Assembly (NCBI GenBank): GCA_044375955.1
Contig: JBILLS010000001.1
Span: forward strand, 62,001 to 126,000
From: VGCC01 sp044375955
GTDB taxonomy: Bacteria > Actinomycetota > Actinomycetes > S36-B12
DNA: 64,000 nt
Reading direction: 5' to 3'
Under the pieces are notes generated by a model. It did no database searches. It was not told the DNA's origin and saw nothing but the letters and a program-made list of their open reading frames with translations. The position numbers were made by a program, and so were the translations under genes. Shown here piece after piece: positions 1-7,477 of the stretch. Within the stretch, counting starts at the first letter, position 1. Every line of letters starts with the position of its first letter.

Positions 1-892
1 ACACGTTCGTGGCGAGGTTGTTGGAATTCCAGCTGTGCGTGGGGTCGACCCGTTCATAGCGCTCGCGATCTCCCGATCGCACCTTCTGGCGCAGCATTCC
101 GTAATGCTCGAGATAGTTCACCGCCTCGAGGAGTGTGATCGCCACGAGCGCCTGCAGGATCAGGAAGGGGATGATCGCGGTACCCAGCCACACGACCATG
201 ACAGCCCAGAGGGCGAGTGTCATCAGCCATGAGTTGATCACATCGTTTCCGATACGCAGCGGGCTGAGGTTGCGTCGGGCGTAGCGACGCCTCTCCAGGT
301 TCCACGCACTGCGCAGGGAGCCGAAGACGGTTCTGGGCCAGAACCGGTAGAAGCTCTCACCGACCCGGCTGCTCGCCGGATCCTCCGGCGTTGCCACGCG
401 CACGTGATGACCGCGGTTGTGCTCGATATAGAAGTGGCCATAACCGCTCTGCGCGAGCGCGATCTTCGACAACCACCGCTCGTTCGCCTCCTTCTTATGG
501 CCGAGTTCGTGAGCGGTGTTGATCCCGAGTCCCCCGATGAACCCGACGGTGACCGCGAGACCCACCTGCTCCCAAGTGCTCAGTCCCCCGTTCACGATGA
601 ACCAGAACGACGTCGCAAAGCCCGCGTACTGCAGGGGCAGGAAGAGGTAGGTGATCCATCGGTAGTAGCGATCACGCTCAAGTGCCTCGATGACGTCCTC
701 GGGCGGATTAGCACGGTCGAGCCCGGTCACCACATCGATGAGCGGAACAACACCGAGAATGAAGATCGGACCCAGCCACAGCCACACGGCCATGTCGGTC
801 GCGAGGAACAACCCGATGGCGAGGAACGGCAACAGGGGCATGAGCAGCGCGACAAGCCAGAGGTACCGCTTATGGTCGCGCCAGGTGTCCAT
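1..892 (-). CDS. alkB: Alkane 1-monooxygenase (AlkB), C-terminus cut by window edge
   Basis: Integral-membrane di-iron hydroxylase that oxidises the terminal carbon of n-alkanes, taking electrons from rubredoxin. Translating the reverse strand from the ATG at 892 gives about 297 residues. Membrane segments lie near residues 10-55 and 80-125. The first histidine box is HELGHK (residues 128-133), the second is EHNRGHH (157-163), and the conserved NYLEHYG motif follows near residue 260. The frame is still open at base 1, so the last histidine box, LQRHSDHH in the family, and about 100 residues lie outside the window. It lies 64 bases downstream of a small membrane protein on the same strand. No rubredoxin gene is visible. 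The family assignment is secure from the histidine boxes; the substrate chain length cannot be told. Confidence 0.93.
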   Translation of the reverse strand, partial: MDTWRDHKRYLWLVALLMPLLPFLAIGLFLATDMAVWLWLGPIFILGVVPLIDVVTGLDRANPPEDVIEALERDRYYRWITYLFLPLQYAGFATSFWFIVNGGLSTWEQVGLAVTVGFIGGLGINTAHELGHKKEANERWLSKIALAQSGYGHFYIEHNRGHHVRVATPEDPASSRVGESFYRFWPRTVFGSLRSAWNLERRRYARRNLSPLRIGNDVINSWLMTLALWAVMVVWLGTAIIPFLILQALVAITLLEAVNYLEHYGMLRQKVRSGDRERYERVDPTHSWNSNNLATNV

Positions 893-956
893 CACACCCC
901 CTTGGGATCCCACAACTGTACCCAGGGAAGGACGACGCCTCCAGGGATGCGTGGCT

Positions 957-1349
957 CTAGCCGCGGATGCCCTTCGAGACTGCCCGCTCGGCGGTCTTCA
1001 CCTTGATGTAGGTGGAGGAGGACGAGTTCCACATGAACCAGAGCACGAGTACCTGGATCGCCAGGCGGACGATCCCGAGAAGCACCTCACCGCTGAAGAT
1101 CTGCGTGACTTCATTGATGACGGCGATCACCGCGAAGACCGAAATCAGTATTCGAGCCCAGTTGTGGCCACGGGCGAGTGAGAACGCGATAACCGCAGCG
1201 ACGACCGCAACGGCGGTCACGAACAGGCTGAGCAGCAGCCCCACGACCGAGAAATCGGCGGCAAGGACGGCGAACGCCGCGATGATCGAGAGGACGACAT
1301 AGAGCCATACGAGGAGTACCGCGATGGTCAGGGTAAAAGGTCTGCGCAT
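957..1349 (-). CDS. Small four-helix membrane protein, function unknown
   Basis: A 130-residue hydrophobic protein with about four membrane helices (near residues 7-27, 33-57, 64-84 and 88-109) and a short basic C-terminal tail. I chose the ATG at 1349 (MRRPFTL) because the positive-inside start fits a first helix; an in-frame ATG at 1373 adds eight residues. Neither has a clear ribosome-binding site. It sits between dprE2 and alkB on the same strand, with 46 and 64 base gaps, so it may share a transcript with either. I do not recognise a named family and infer no function. Confidence 0.7.
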   Translation of the reverse strand: MRRPFTLTIAVLLVWLYVVLSIIAAFAVLAADFSVVGLLLSLFVTAVAVVAAVIAFSLARGHNWARILISVFAVIAVINEVTQIFSGEVLLGIVRLAIQVLVLWFMWNSSSSTYIKVKTAERAVSKGIRG

Positions 1350-1395
1350 GGGGACACGGTAGTGACAATCCATGTCCGGCGGGGGGTCATCCGCG

Positions 1396-2154
1396 CTACT
1401 GGGGCAACTTTCGGAAAATCGGCCGCGGAACCGCCTTCACCGCGGTCATCAGGAACCTCAGAGGCCCGGGGGCGTAGACCGTGTGCTTGCCCTTGCGCAA
1501 CGCGGTCACGATGACCTGAGCGACCTCGTCCGGGTCCGAGGTCATCGGCGCCTCCGGCAGCCCAGCACTCATGCGGGTGCGGACCATGCCCGGGCGCACC
1601 ACGAGAACGCTGGCACCCGATCCCGCGAGAGCGTCCCCCAATCCTTGGGCGAATGCGTCGAGACCAGCCTTGGTCGAGCCGTAGACGTAGTTGGAACGGC
1701 GCGCCCGATCCCCGGCAACGCTGGAGAGCACCACGAGGTGACCGTGGCCCTGGTCGCGAAGTCTGCGTGCAACGTGCAAACCCACACTGACCGCGCCCGT
1801 GTAGTTGACGGTGGCGATCTCGACCGCGAGAGCGGGATTCGCCTCCACCTGCATCTGGTCGCCGAGGACGCCGAACGCCACGATGACGATGTCGATGTCT
1901 CCCGCATCGAAGATCGTGTCGATGATGTGTTGGTGGGATGCGGTGTCCGCCGCATCGAACGCGGTGGTCTCTACCCCGGTGATCCCGGCGGCGGTCAGCC
2001 GCTGAGCTGCGGCATCGAGCGCGGGGCCGGGGCGGCCGGCGAGGATCACCCGACGCAGGCGCGCACGGGGCAGCGCGAGAACCGTCGCACTCGCGATCTC
2101 GCTACTCCCACCGAGCACGAGCACGGACTGTGGGTCTCCCAACGCATCGATCAC
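1396..2154 (-). CDS. dprE2: Decaprenylphospho-beta-D-erythro-pentofuranosid-2-ulose 2-reductase (DprE2), SDR family
   Basis: NADH-dependent short-chain reductase that converts the 2-keto intermediate made by DprE1 into decaprenylphosphoryl arabinose, the donor for cell-wall arabinan. The 252-residue protein has the nucleotide-binding segment VLVLGGSSEIA (about 11-21), the catalytic serine in VVLSSVAG and the YxxxK pair in YVYGSTK. The start is the GTG at 2154, which overlaps the dprE1 stop as GTGA; the open frame extends further upstream into dprE1 but without SDR sequence. Direct adjacency to dprE1 and the UbiA-type enzyme makes the DprE2 role much more likely than a generic SDR. Confidence 0.9.
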   Translation of the reverse strand: MIDALGDPQSVLVLGGSSEIASATVLALPRARLRRVILAGRPGPALDAAAQRLTAAGITGVETTAFDAADTASHQHIIDTIFDAGDIDIVIVAFGVLGDQMQVEANPALAVEIATVNYTGAVSVGLHVARRLRDQGHGHLVVLSSVAGDRARRSNYVYGSTKAGLDAFAQGLGDALAGSGASVLVVRPGMVRTRMSAGLPEAPMTSDPDEVAQVIVTALRKGKHTVYAPGPLRFLMTAVKAVPRPIFRKLPQ

Positions 2155-3521
2155 AGCGCCAGTCTCCTTGCCAAGTCCGATGTGAACACCCGGTTGGGAT
2201 CCATCCTGTCCCGAACAGCCTGCCATTCGGTCAGCCGCGGATAGGTACGACGCACCATCTCCGGGGATTGGCGCGAATCCTTGGCGAAGTAGAGGCGTCC
2301 GCCGGACTGCGCCACCAGCTCATCGAGTTCGTCGAGGACGCGATCCAGGCCCTCGACGCGGGCCGGCACGTCGGCGGCCAGAGTCCACCCCGACATGGGG
2401 AAGGACAGCGGAGCCGGGTTACCTGGTCCGAAGCGCTTCAGCACCGTGAGGAAACTCGGTGCACCCACTCGCGCGAGTCGGTCGAGTGCCGTACGCACGA
2501 GCTCGGCACCTGCGTCAGGGACGACGAACTGATACTGGAGGAATCCCCGGGGCCCGTAGACGCGATTCCATTCCTGCACACCGTCAAGGGGATGGAAGAA
2601 CCCGGCGATGGTCTGCAGTTCCCCTGCGCGCTTCGCCGGGTGTTTGCGAAACCATGCTTCGTTGAATGCTCGGACGGTGAGGGTGTTGAGAAGTCCCGAA
2701 GGGATGAGCGATGGCGCGGTCATGCGCACTGAGGGGTCGTAGTCGCGCATCTGGGCGCGTTTGGCGCTCGGTATCTGCTCGGCTCGTGCGTGATCGCCAC
2801 AGGTGATCACGCCACGTCCGGAGGATGCGACCGAATCGATCCAGGCGACGCTGTAGCGATAGTCACTGTCGCGGGCGAGCATGCGCGCCATCACATCGTC
2901 GAGATCCCTGCCGCGCTCGGTATCGACACTGATCAAAGATGTCTCGATCGGAATCACGTCGAACGTGGCGTTCAGGATGATGCCTGTCAGGCCCATGCCC
3001 CCGACCGTGGCCCAGAACTCATCCGGCGTGGTCTCCGGTGTCAGGGTGCGCAGGTGCCCGTCCGCCATGAGTAGGTCAAGTGCACGCACGTGCGCCCCGA
3101 AGCTTCCGTTGACGTGATGATTCTTGCCGTGGATGTCGGCCGCGATCGCACCCCCGACGGTGACCATGCGGGTTCCGGGAGTGACCGGAACGAAGAAGCC
3201 CTGCGGGACAATCGTCCGCAGGATCGAATCCAGACTCGCTCCGCCATCCGCGCGCACGGTCGCGGTTGCCGCATCGAGGGTGAATCCGTTCACCCCGGTC
3301 ATATCGATGACCGTGGCGCCACCGGATTGCGCCGCGTCACCGTAGGAGCGTCCGAGGCCGCGTGCGAGAACGCCGCGCGGGGAGCGTTGGTGGATGGCAT
3401 CGGTGATCTCCGAGGGGTCTGTGGCGTGCACGACACGCGCACGTGACGGGGCTGTCCGACCCCAGCCGGTCAGGAGCTCCTCGTCCTCCGCGGGGACAAG
3501 TGGCGAGAGGGGCGGGCTCAC
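2151..3521 (-). CDS. dprE1: Decaprenylphosphoryl-beta-D-ribose 2-oxidase (DprE1), FAD-dependent
   Basis: Oxidises decaprenylphosphoryl ribose at C2 in the epimerisation that yields decaprenylphosphoryl arabinose. The protein has 456 residues, close to the mycobacterial enzyme. The FAD domain is N-terminal, with ARGLGRSYGD (53-62) and the flavin-binding HGKNHH around residue 131. The conserved active-site lysine is K414 in YFAKDSR. At the position of mycobacterial Cys387, the benzothiazinone target, this protein has alanine (A382 in GWTLAADVP), a natural substitution. The start is a GTG at 3521 overlapping the ubiA stop as GTGA. The UbiA-type enzyme, DprE1 and DprE2 are adjacent and overlapping in pathway order. 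Confidence 0.93.
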   Translation of the reverse strand: MSPPLSPLVPAEDEELLTGWGRTAPSRARVVHATDPSEITDAIHQRSPRGVLARGLGRSYGDAAQSGGATVIDMTGVNGFTLDAATATVRADGGASLDSILRTIVPQGFFVPVTPGTRMVTVGGAIAADIHGKNHHVNGSFGAHVRALDLLMADGHLRTLTPETTPDEFWATVGGMGLTGIILNATFDVIPIETSLISVDTERGRDLDDVMARMLARDSDYRYSVAWIDSVASSGRGVITCGDHARAEQIPSAKRAQMRDYDPSVRMTAPSLIPSGLLNTLTVRAFNEAWFRKHPAKRAGELQTIAGFFHPLDGVQEWNRVYGPRGFLQYQFVVPDAGAELVRTALDRLARVGAPSFLTVLKRFGPGNPAPLSFPMSGWTLAADVPARVEGLDRVLDELDELVAQSGGRLYFAKDSRQSPEMVRRTYPRLTEWQAVRDRMDPNRVFTSDLARRLAL

Positions 3522-4387
3522 AGTCCCAACGCCCCCAACCCGAACATGACGACCCAGATCACGCCGAGCAGGAGGAGCACCCGATCACCAAGCGCTGCGT
3601 CCTCGGGTGCCTCCGCCTCACCACGGTCGATGTCGATGGCGTAGCGCAGGATCGCGAGCACGAACGGGACCACACTCCACTGCGCCCAGGGGAACGACGA
3701 TGGAGTCGCCGCAACGTCGAATGCCCACAGGCAGTACGCGGTGATCGTGACCGCAGCGGACACAGCCCAGACGAAGCGCAGATAGCCGGGGGTGTAGCCG
3801 GCGAGGCTGCGGCGAGGAGTCGTCGACTCTCCCTCGCGTCGCGCACGCTCGAGTTCACTGAAACGTTTGCCGGCAGCCATGAAGAGCGACCCGAATCCCG
3901 CGACGATAAGGAACCACTGGGAAATGGGCAGGTCCGATGCCGCACCACCGGCGATCGCGCGCAGCAGGAAGCCCATGGCGACCAGTGCGAGTTCGAGAAC
4001 CGGTTCGTGTTTGAGCACCAATGAGTAGAGCAGTGTGATGACGGTGTACGCGGCGACAACACCGGCGAGTGCCGGCTGGATGAACCACGAAAGCGCGAGC
4101 GCCGCGAGCGCGAGCACGATGGCGGTGAGCACTGCGGCTCCGACCGAAAGTCGGCCCGAGGCGATCGCGCGGTGCTGCTTCTTCGGGTGCGCGCGGTCAG
4201 CCTCGACATCACGTACGTCGTTGATCAGGTAGGTAGCCGAGGAGATCAGGCAGAAGGCGACGAACGCACCGATCGACGGTAGGAGGATGTCAGGCTCGAA
4301 GAGGCGCCCTGCGCCCAGCGGTGCGGCGAAGACCAGGATGTTCTTCGTCCACTGACGCGGACGCAGAGCACTCACCCACGCGCTCAT
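3518..4387 (-). CDS. ubiA: Decaprenyl-phosphate phosphoribosyltransferase (UbiA superfamily)
   Basis: Membrane prenyltransferase that moves phosphoribose from PRPP to decaprenyl phosphate, the first committed step toward decaprenylphosphoryl arabinose. The 289-residue protein has about nine membrane helices. The first Asp-rich motif is NDVRDVEADRAHPKK (56-70) and a second acidic loop, YAIDIDRGEAEAPED, lies near residues 252-266. The NDxxDxxxD and HPxK pattern is typical of the actinobacterial DPPR synthase branch (Rv3806c type) rather than of menaquinone MenA. Its start overlaps the stop of the upstream membrane protein gene (ATGA) and its stop overlaps dprE1 (GTGA), so the three enzymes are probably translationally coupled. 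Confidence 0.9.
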   Translation of the reverse strand: MSAWVSALRPRQWTKNILVFAAPLGAGRLFEPDILLPSIGAFVAFCLISSATYLINDVRDVEADRAHPKKQHRAIASGRLSVGAAVLTAIVLALAALALSWFIQPALAGVVAAYTVITLLYSLVLKHEPVLELALVAMGFLLRAIAGGAASDLPISQWFLIVAGFGSLFMAAGKRFSELERARREGESTTPRRSLAGYTPGYLRFVWAVSAAVTITAYCLWAFDVAATPSSFPWAQWSVVPFVLAILRYAIDIDRGEAEAPEDAALGDRVLLLLGVIWVVMFGLGALGL

Positions 4388-4860
4388 GCGCGCTCTTCAT
4401 GAAGACCGGGTTCCGTGTCGCCGATGATGCGCGCGACCTGCGGGACGACCAGGAACCACGTGATGATGTGCGGGATCGTCAACCAGATGCGCGTGGACCA
4501 CTCCACCGGTTGAGTCAGCGGGTTGATGCAGGACAGCGCGGCGATCAGCGTGCCGACCCAGAAGACGATGCGTCCGGCATACCGAAATCCACGGAGGAAC
4601 CCGGCGAGCAGGGCACCGGCGATCGCGGAACCCAGGGGGATCACCACGACGAGGACCCAGGGCACCACCTCGGGGATCCCGTCGAGGACCACCTCCATGG
4701 GGACGCCGATGCCGCGGGCCAGCCCGTAGACGGCGAGGCTGAGCAGGGAGGACCAGGCCCCGGTCACCAGGCCGGCGTAGGCCAGGGTCCGGAAAGTCGG
4801 GTGCGCACTCGTCGGTGGGGCGATGGGAGTGACGGATTGGGCCCACGCCACCCTCGCCAT
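4384..4860 (-). CDS. Four-helix membrane protein leading the arabinan operon (DUF6069-like)
   Basis: A 158-residue integral membrane protein with four predicted helices (LAYAGLVTGAWSSLL, VVPWVLVVVIPLGSAI, FWVGTLIAALSC, TIPHIITWFLVV). The layout resembles small DUF6069-type actinobacterial membrane proteins, a weak family call. I chose the ATG at 4860 because the in-frame ATG at 4911 would start inside the palindrome at 4911-4932. It is the first gene of the leftward ubiA-dprE1-dprE2 group and overlaps ubiA by ATGA. A role in polyprenyl-phosphate or arabinan metabolism is only guilt by association. Confidence 0.7.
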   Translation of the reverse strand: MARVAWAQSVTPIAPPTSAHPTFRTLAYAGLVTGAWSSLLSLAVYGLARGIGVPMEVVLDGIPEVVPWVLVVVIPLGSAIAGALLAGFLRGFRYAGRIVFWVGTLIAALSCINPLTQPVEWSTRIWLTIPHIITWFLVVPQVARIIGDTEPGLHEERA

Positions 4861-4910
4861 GCAGGCATTGTTCCCTGTCGTCTTGCATTCCGCCCGAATG
4901 GGCGGCATCA

Positions 4911-4932
4911 TAAGTTACTGGCCAGTAACTTA
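4911..4932. promoter_or_regulatory. Perfect 22-bp palindrome between fadE and the arabinan operon (putative TetR-type operator)
   Basis: The core AAGTTACTGGCCAGTAACTT (4912-4931) is an exact inverted repeat, extended by one T/A pair on each side. Its centre is 28 bases before the fadE start and 61 bases before the divergent membrane protein gene. Long, gapless, even-length palindromes upstream of actinobacterial fadE genes are typically bound by TetR-family regulators of fatty-acid metabolism. The regulator gene is not in the window. Confidence 0.6.
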
Positions 4933-4948
4933 GCTCTGCGAGGATGCG

Positions 4949-6784
4949 ATGAGTCACTACAAGAGCAACGTCCGCGATCTCGAGTTCAACGTGTTCGAGG
5001 TCTTCGGCGCCGGTGAACGCATGGGCACCGGTCCCTTCGCCGACATGGACGAGGAGACCGCGCGCGGGATCCTCGAAGAAGTCAACCGACTCTCCGTCGG
5101 TCCGCTCGCGGAGTCCTTCGAGGACGCCGATCGCAATCCCCCGGTCTACGACCCGGCGACGAAGTCCGTCACGATGCCCGAGGGTTTCAAGAAGAGTTTC
5201 CGCGCGCTCATGGACTCCGAGTGGTGGCGTCTCGACCTGCCGCAGCACATCGGTGGTGCAGGTGCACCGCCGTCGCTGCGTTGGGCCGCCAGTGAGCTCA
5301 TGCTCGGTGCCAATCCGGCAGCGTTCCTCTTCATGTCCGGCCCGAACTTCGCCGCCGTCATCGACGGTCTCGGGACCGAGGAGCAGAAGAAGTTCGCAGC
5401 TCTCATGATCGACAAGGGCTGGGGCGCCACGATGGTCCTCACCGAGCCCGACGCCGGATCCGATGTCGGCGCTGGCCGCGCCAAGGCGTACGACAATGGA
5501 GACGGCACCTGGCGCATCGAGGGTGTGAAGCGCTTCATCACCTCAGCCGAGCACGACATGGCCGACAACATCGTGCACCTCGTGTTGGCTCGCCCCGAGG
5601 GCGCAGGCCCCGGCACCAAGGGCCTCTCGCTGTTCATCGTGCCGAAGTACCACGTCGATCTCGAGACAGGTGAGCTCGGTGCACGTAACGGTGTGTACGC
5701 CACCAACGTCGAGAAGAAGATGGGGCTGAAGGCGTCCACGACATGTGAGATGACCTTCGGGGAGAAGGAGCCGGCTATTGGCTGGCTGCTCGGTGAAGTG
5801 CACGACGGCATCGCGCAGATGTTCAAGGTCATCGAGTACGCCCGCATGATGGTGGGCACGAAGGCCATCGCGACCCTGTCGACGGGATACCTGAACGCCC
5901 TCGACTACGCGAAGACGCGCGTGCAAGGTCCGGATCTGACCACGATGATGGACAAGTCCTCACCGCGCGTGACGATCACGCACCACCCGGATGTCCGCCG
6001 CAGCCTGATGCTGCAGAAGTCCTACGCCGAGGGCCTGCGCGCACTCATCGCCTACACCGCGTACTGGCAGGACCTCGTGCAGATGGCCCAGGCCGGTGTC
6101 CCGGACATCGACCTCGATCAAGCGGAGCGGATGAACGATCTCCTGCTCCCGCTCGTCAAGGGTGTGGGTTCGGAGCGCAGCTACGAGATGCTCGCGGTTT
6201 CGCTTCAGACCTTCGGTGGCTCCGGCTTCCTGCAGGACTACCCGATCGAGCAGTACATCCGCGACGCGAAGATCGACACCCTCTACGAGGGCACCACGGC
6301 GATCCAGGGTCTCGACTTCTTCTTCCGCAAGATGGTCCGTGATCAATTCCGGGCGATCACCTACCTCGCCAGCCAGATCACCGAGACCGTCAAGGGCGAT
6401 GAGGGCAACGGCCAACTCGCCACGGAACGCGAGTTGCTCGGCAAGGCTCTCGAGGACGTGCAGGGCATCGTCGGCGTCATGGGCCAGTGGGCCATGGCAG
6501 CGCAGCAGAACCCTGCGGAGATCTACAAGGTCGGCCTCAATAGCACGCGTCTGCTCATGGCCACCGGCGACCTCGTGATCGGATGGCTGCTCGTGCGCCA
6601 GGCCGAGGTTGCGCTCGCGGCCTTGGCGGCCGGGCCGTCCGCGAAGGACACGGCGTTCTACACGGGCAAAGTGGAGACCGCGCGTTGGTTCGCGCGCAAT
6701 CGCCTCCCGCTGCTGTCGTCCGAGCGCGCCATCGCGGAAGCCACGACCGGCGAGATCATGGAACTGCCCGAGGAGGCCTTCTAG
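4949..6784 (+). CDS. fadE5: Acyl-CoA dehydrogenase, FadE5 type
   Basis: Flavoprotein that introduces the alpha-beta double bond in acyl-CoA, the first step of beta-oxidation. The protein has 611 residues, the same length I recall for mycobacterial FadE5, and belongs to the long C-terminally extended acyl-CoA dehydrogenases. The substrate and flavin-binding segment VLTEPDAGSDVG lies near residues 160-175. The catalytic glutamate is E447 in LYEGTTAIQ, preceded by the conserved YPIEQYIRDAKI helix. The gene is monocistronic, 28 bases downstream of the centre of a perfect palindrome that is a likely fatty-acid-responsive operator. Together with alkB nearby it suggests use of alkane- or lipid-derived acyl chains, which is inference. 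Confidence 0.93.
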   Translation: MSHYKSNVRDLEFNVFEVFGAGERMGTGPFADMDEETARGILEEVNRLSVGPLAESFEDADRNPPVYDPATKSVTMPEGFKKSFRALMDSEWWRLDLPQHIGGAGAPPSLRWAASELMLGANPAAFLFMSGPNFAAVIDGLGTEEQKKFAALMIDKGWGATMVLTEPDAGSDVGAGRAKAYDNGDGTWRIEGVKRFITSAEHDMADNIVHLVLARPEGAGPGTKGLSLFIVPKYHVDLETGELGARNGVYATNVEKKMGLKASTTCEMTFGEKEPAIGWLLGEVHDGIAQMFKVIEYARMMVGTKAIATLSTGYLNALDYAKTRVQGPDLTTMMDKSSPRVTITHHPDVRRSLMLQKSYAEGLRALIAYTAYWQDLVQMAQAGVPDIDLDQAERMNDLLLPLVKGVGSERSYEMLAVSLQTFGGSGFLQDYPIEQYIRDAKIDTLYEGTTAIQGLDFFFRKMVRDQFRAITYLASQITETVKGDEGNGQLATERELLGKALEDVQGIVGVMGQWAMAAQQNPAEIYKVGLNSTRLLMATGDLVIGWLLVRQAEVALAALAAGPSAKDTAFYTGKVETARWFARNRLPLLSSERAIAEATTGEIMELPEEAF

Positions 6785-6955
6785 GGCGTGCACCGCGGCA
6801 ACCTTGGCCGATGACAGGATCACGCCATGGTGTCGGTGAGCGCCACTCGTAGGTCACATCTCCCTCACAGCAGCCAACGCGATCGTCGACGCACACATCG
6901 ACGAACCACTCGGCTGGTGGTGGGACCTGCATCCGCGCCACGTACCCTCGTAATC

Positions 6956-7477
6956 ATGAAGCTCATCGTCACGATCTGCGCCGCGGTGGCGTTGATGGTG
7001 CTGGGTGCCTCCGGGGCCCAGGCGCACAGCGAACTCCTCGGGTCGACACCCGCGGATGGAGCGGTCGTCACCGAGGCACCCGCGTCGATCAGCCTGCAAT
7101 TCAACGAGGAGCCGCTGGACTCCCTGACGGACGTCGTCATCACGGATGCAGCGGGCAACGTCGTGGCGATGGATGCCGCCGAGACATCGGGCACGCAGGT
7201 GCTGATCCCCTGGCCCGGATCCCTCGGTGCTGGTGATTACACGGTGGCCTACCGGGTCGTCTCGGCCGACGGCCACCCGGTGACAGGCACGTTCACCTTC
7301 ACCTACACGGGCGGAGCGTCAAGCGACACCGCCCCCGTGATCGACGAGGCGGCTGCCGCGGACGTTCTCGCCGATGTGGAACAACCCGCCTCGAATCTCC
7401 CGCTCATCATCGGGGTGGCCGCGCTGATCGTCATAGCGATCGCGGTCATCGCCCGCAGGCGACGTACACGTCGATGA
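6956..7477 (+). CDS. copC: CopC-domain copper-binding protein, exported and membrane-anchored
   Basis: A 173-residue protein with a signal peptide (MKLIVTICAA to about residue 23) cleaved before AHSELLGSTPADG. This puts histidine at or next to the mature N-terminus, the typical first Cu(II) ligand of CopC. The second conserved histidine is in SADGHPVTGTF, also typical. A C-terminal helix (LPLIIGVAALIVIAIAVI) and a basic tail anchor it in the membrane. I chose the ATG at 6956 because it begins the signal peptide; the open frame continues 43 codons upstream without secretory features. It overlaps the CopD-CtaG gene by ATGA, so copper delivery to the membrane partner is the likely role. Confidence 0.88.
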   Translation: MKLIVTICAAVALMVLGASGAQAHSELLGSTPADGAVVTEAPASISLQFNEEPLDSLTDVVITDAAGNVVAMDAAETSGTQVLIPWPGSLGAGDYTVAYRVVSADGHPVTGTFTFTYTGGASSDTAPVIDEAAAADVLADVEQPASNLPLIIGVAALIVIAIAVIARRRRTRR

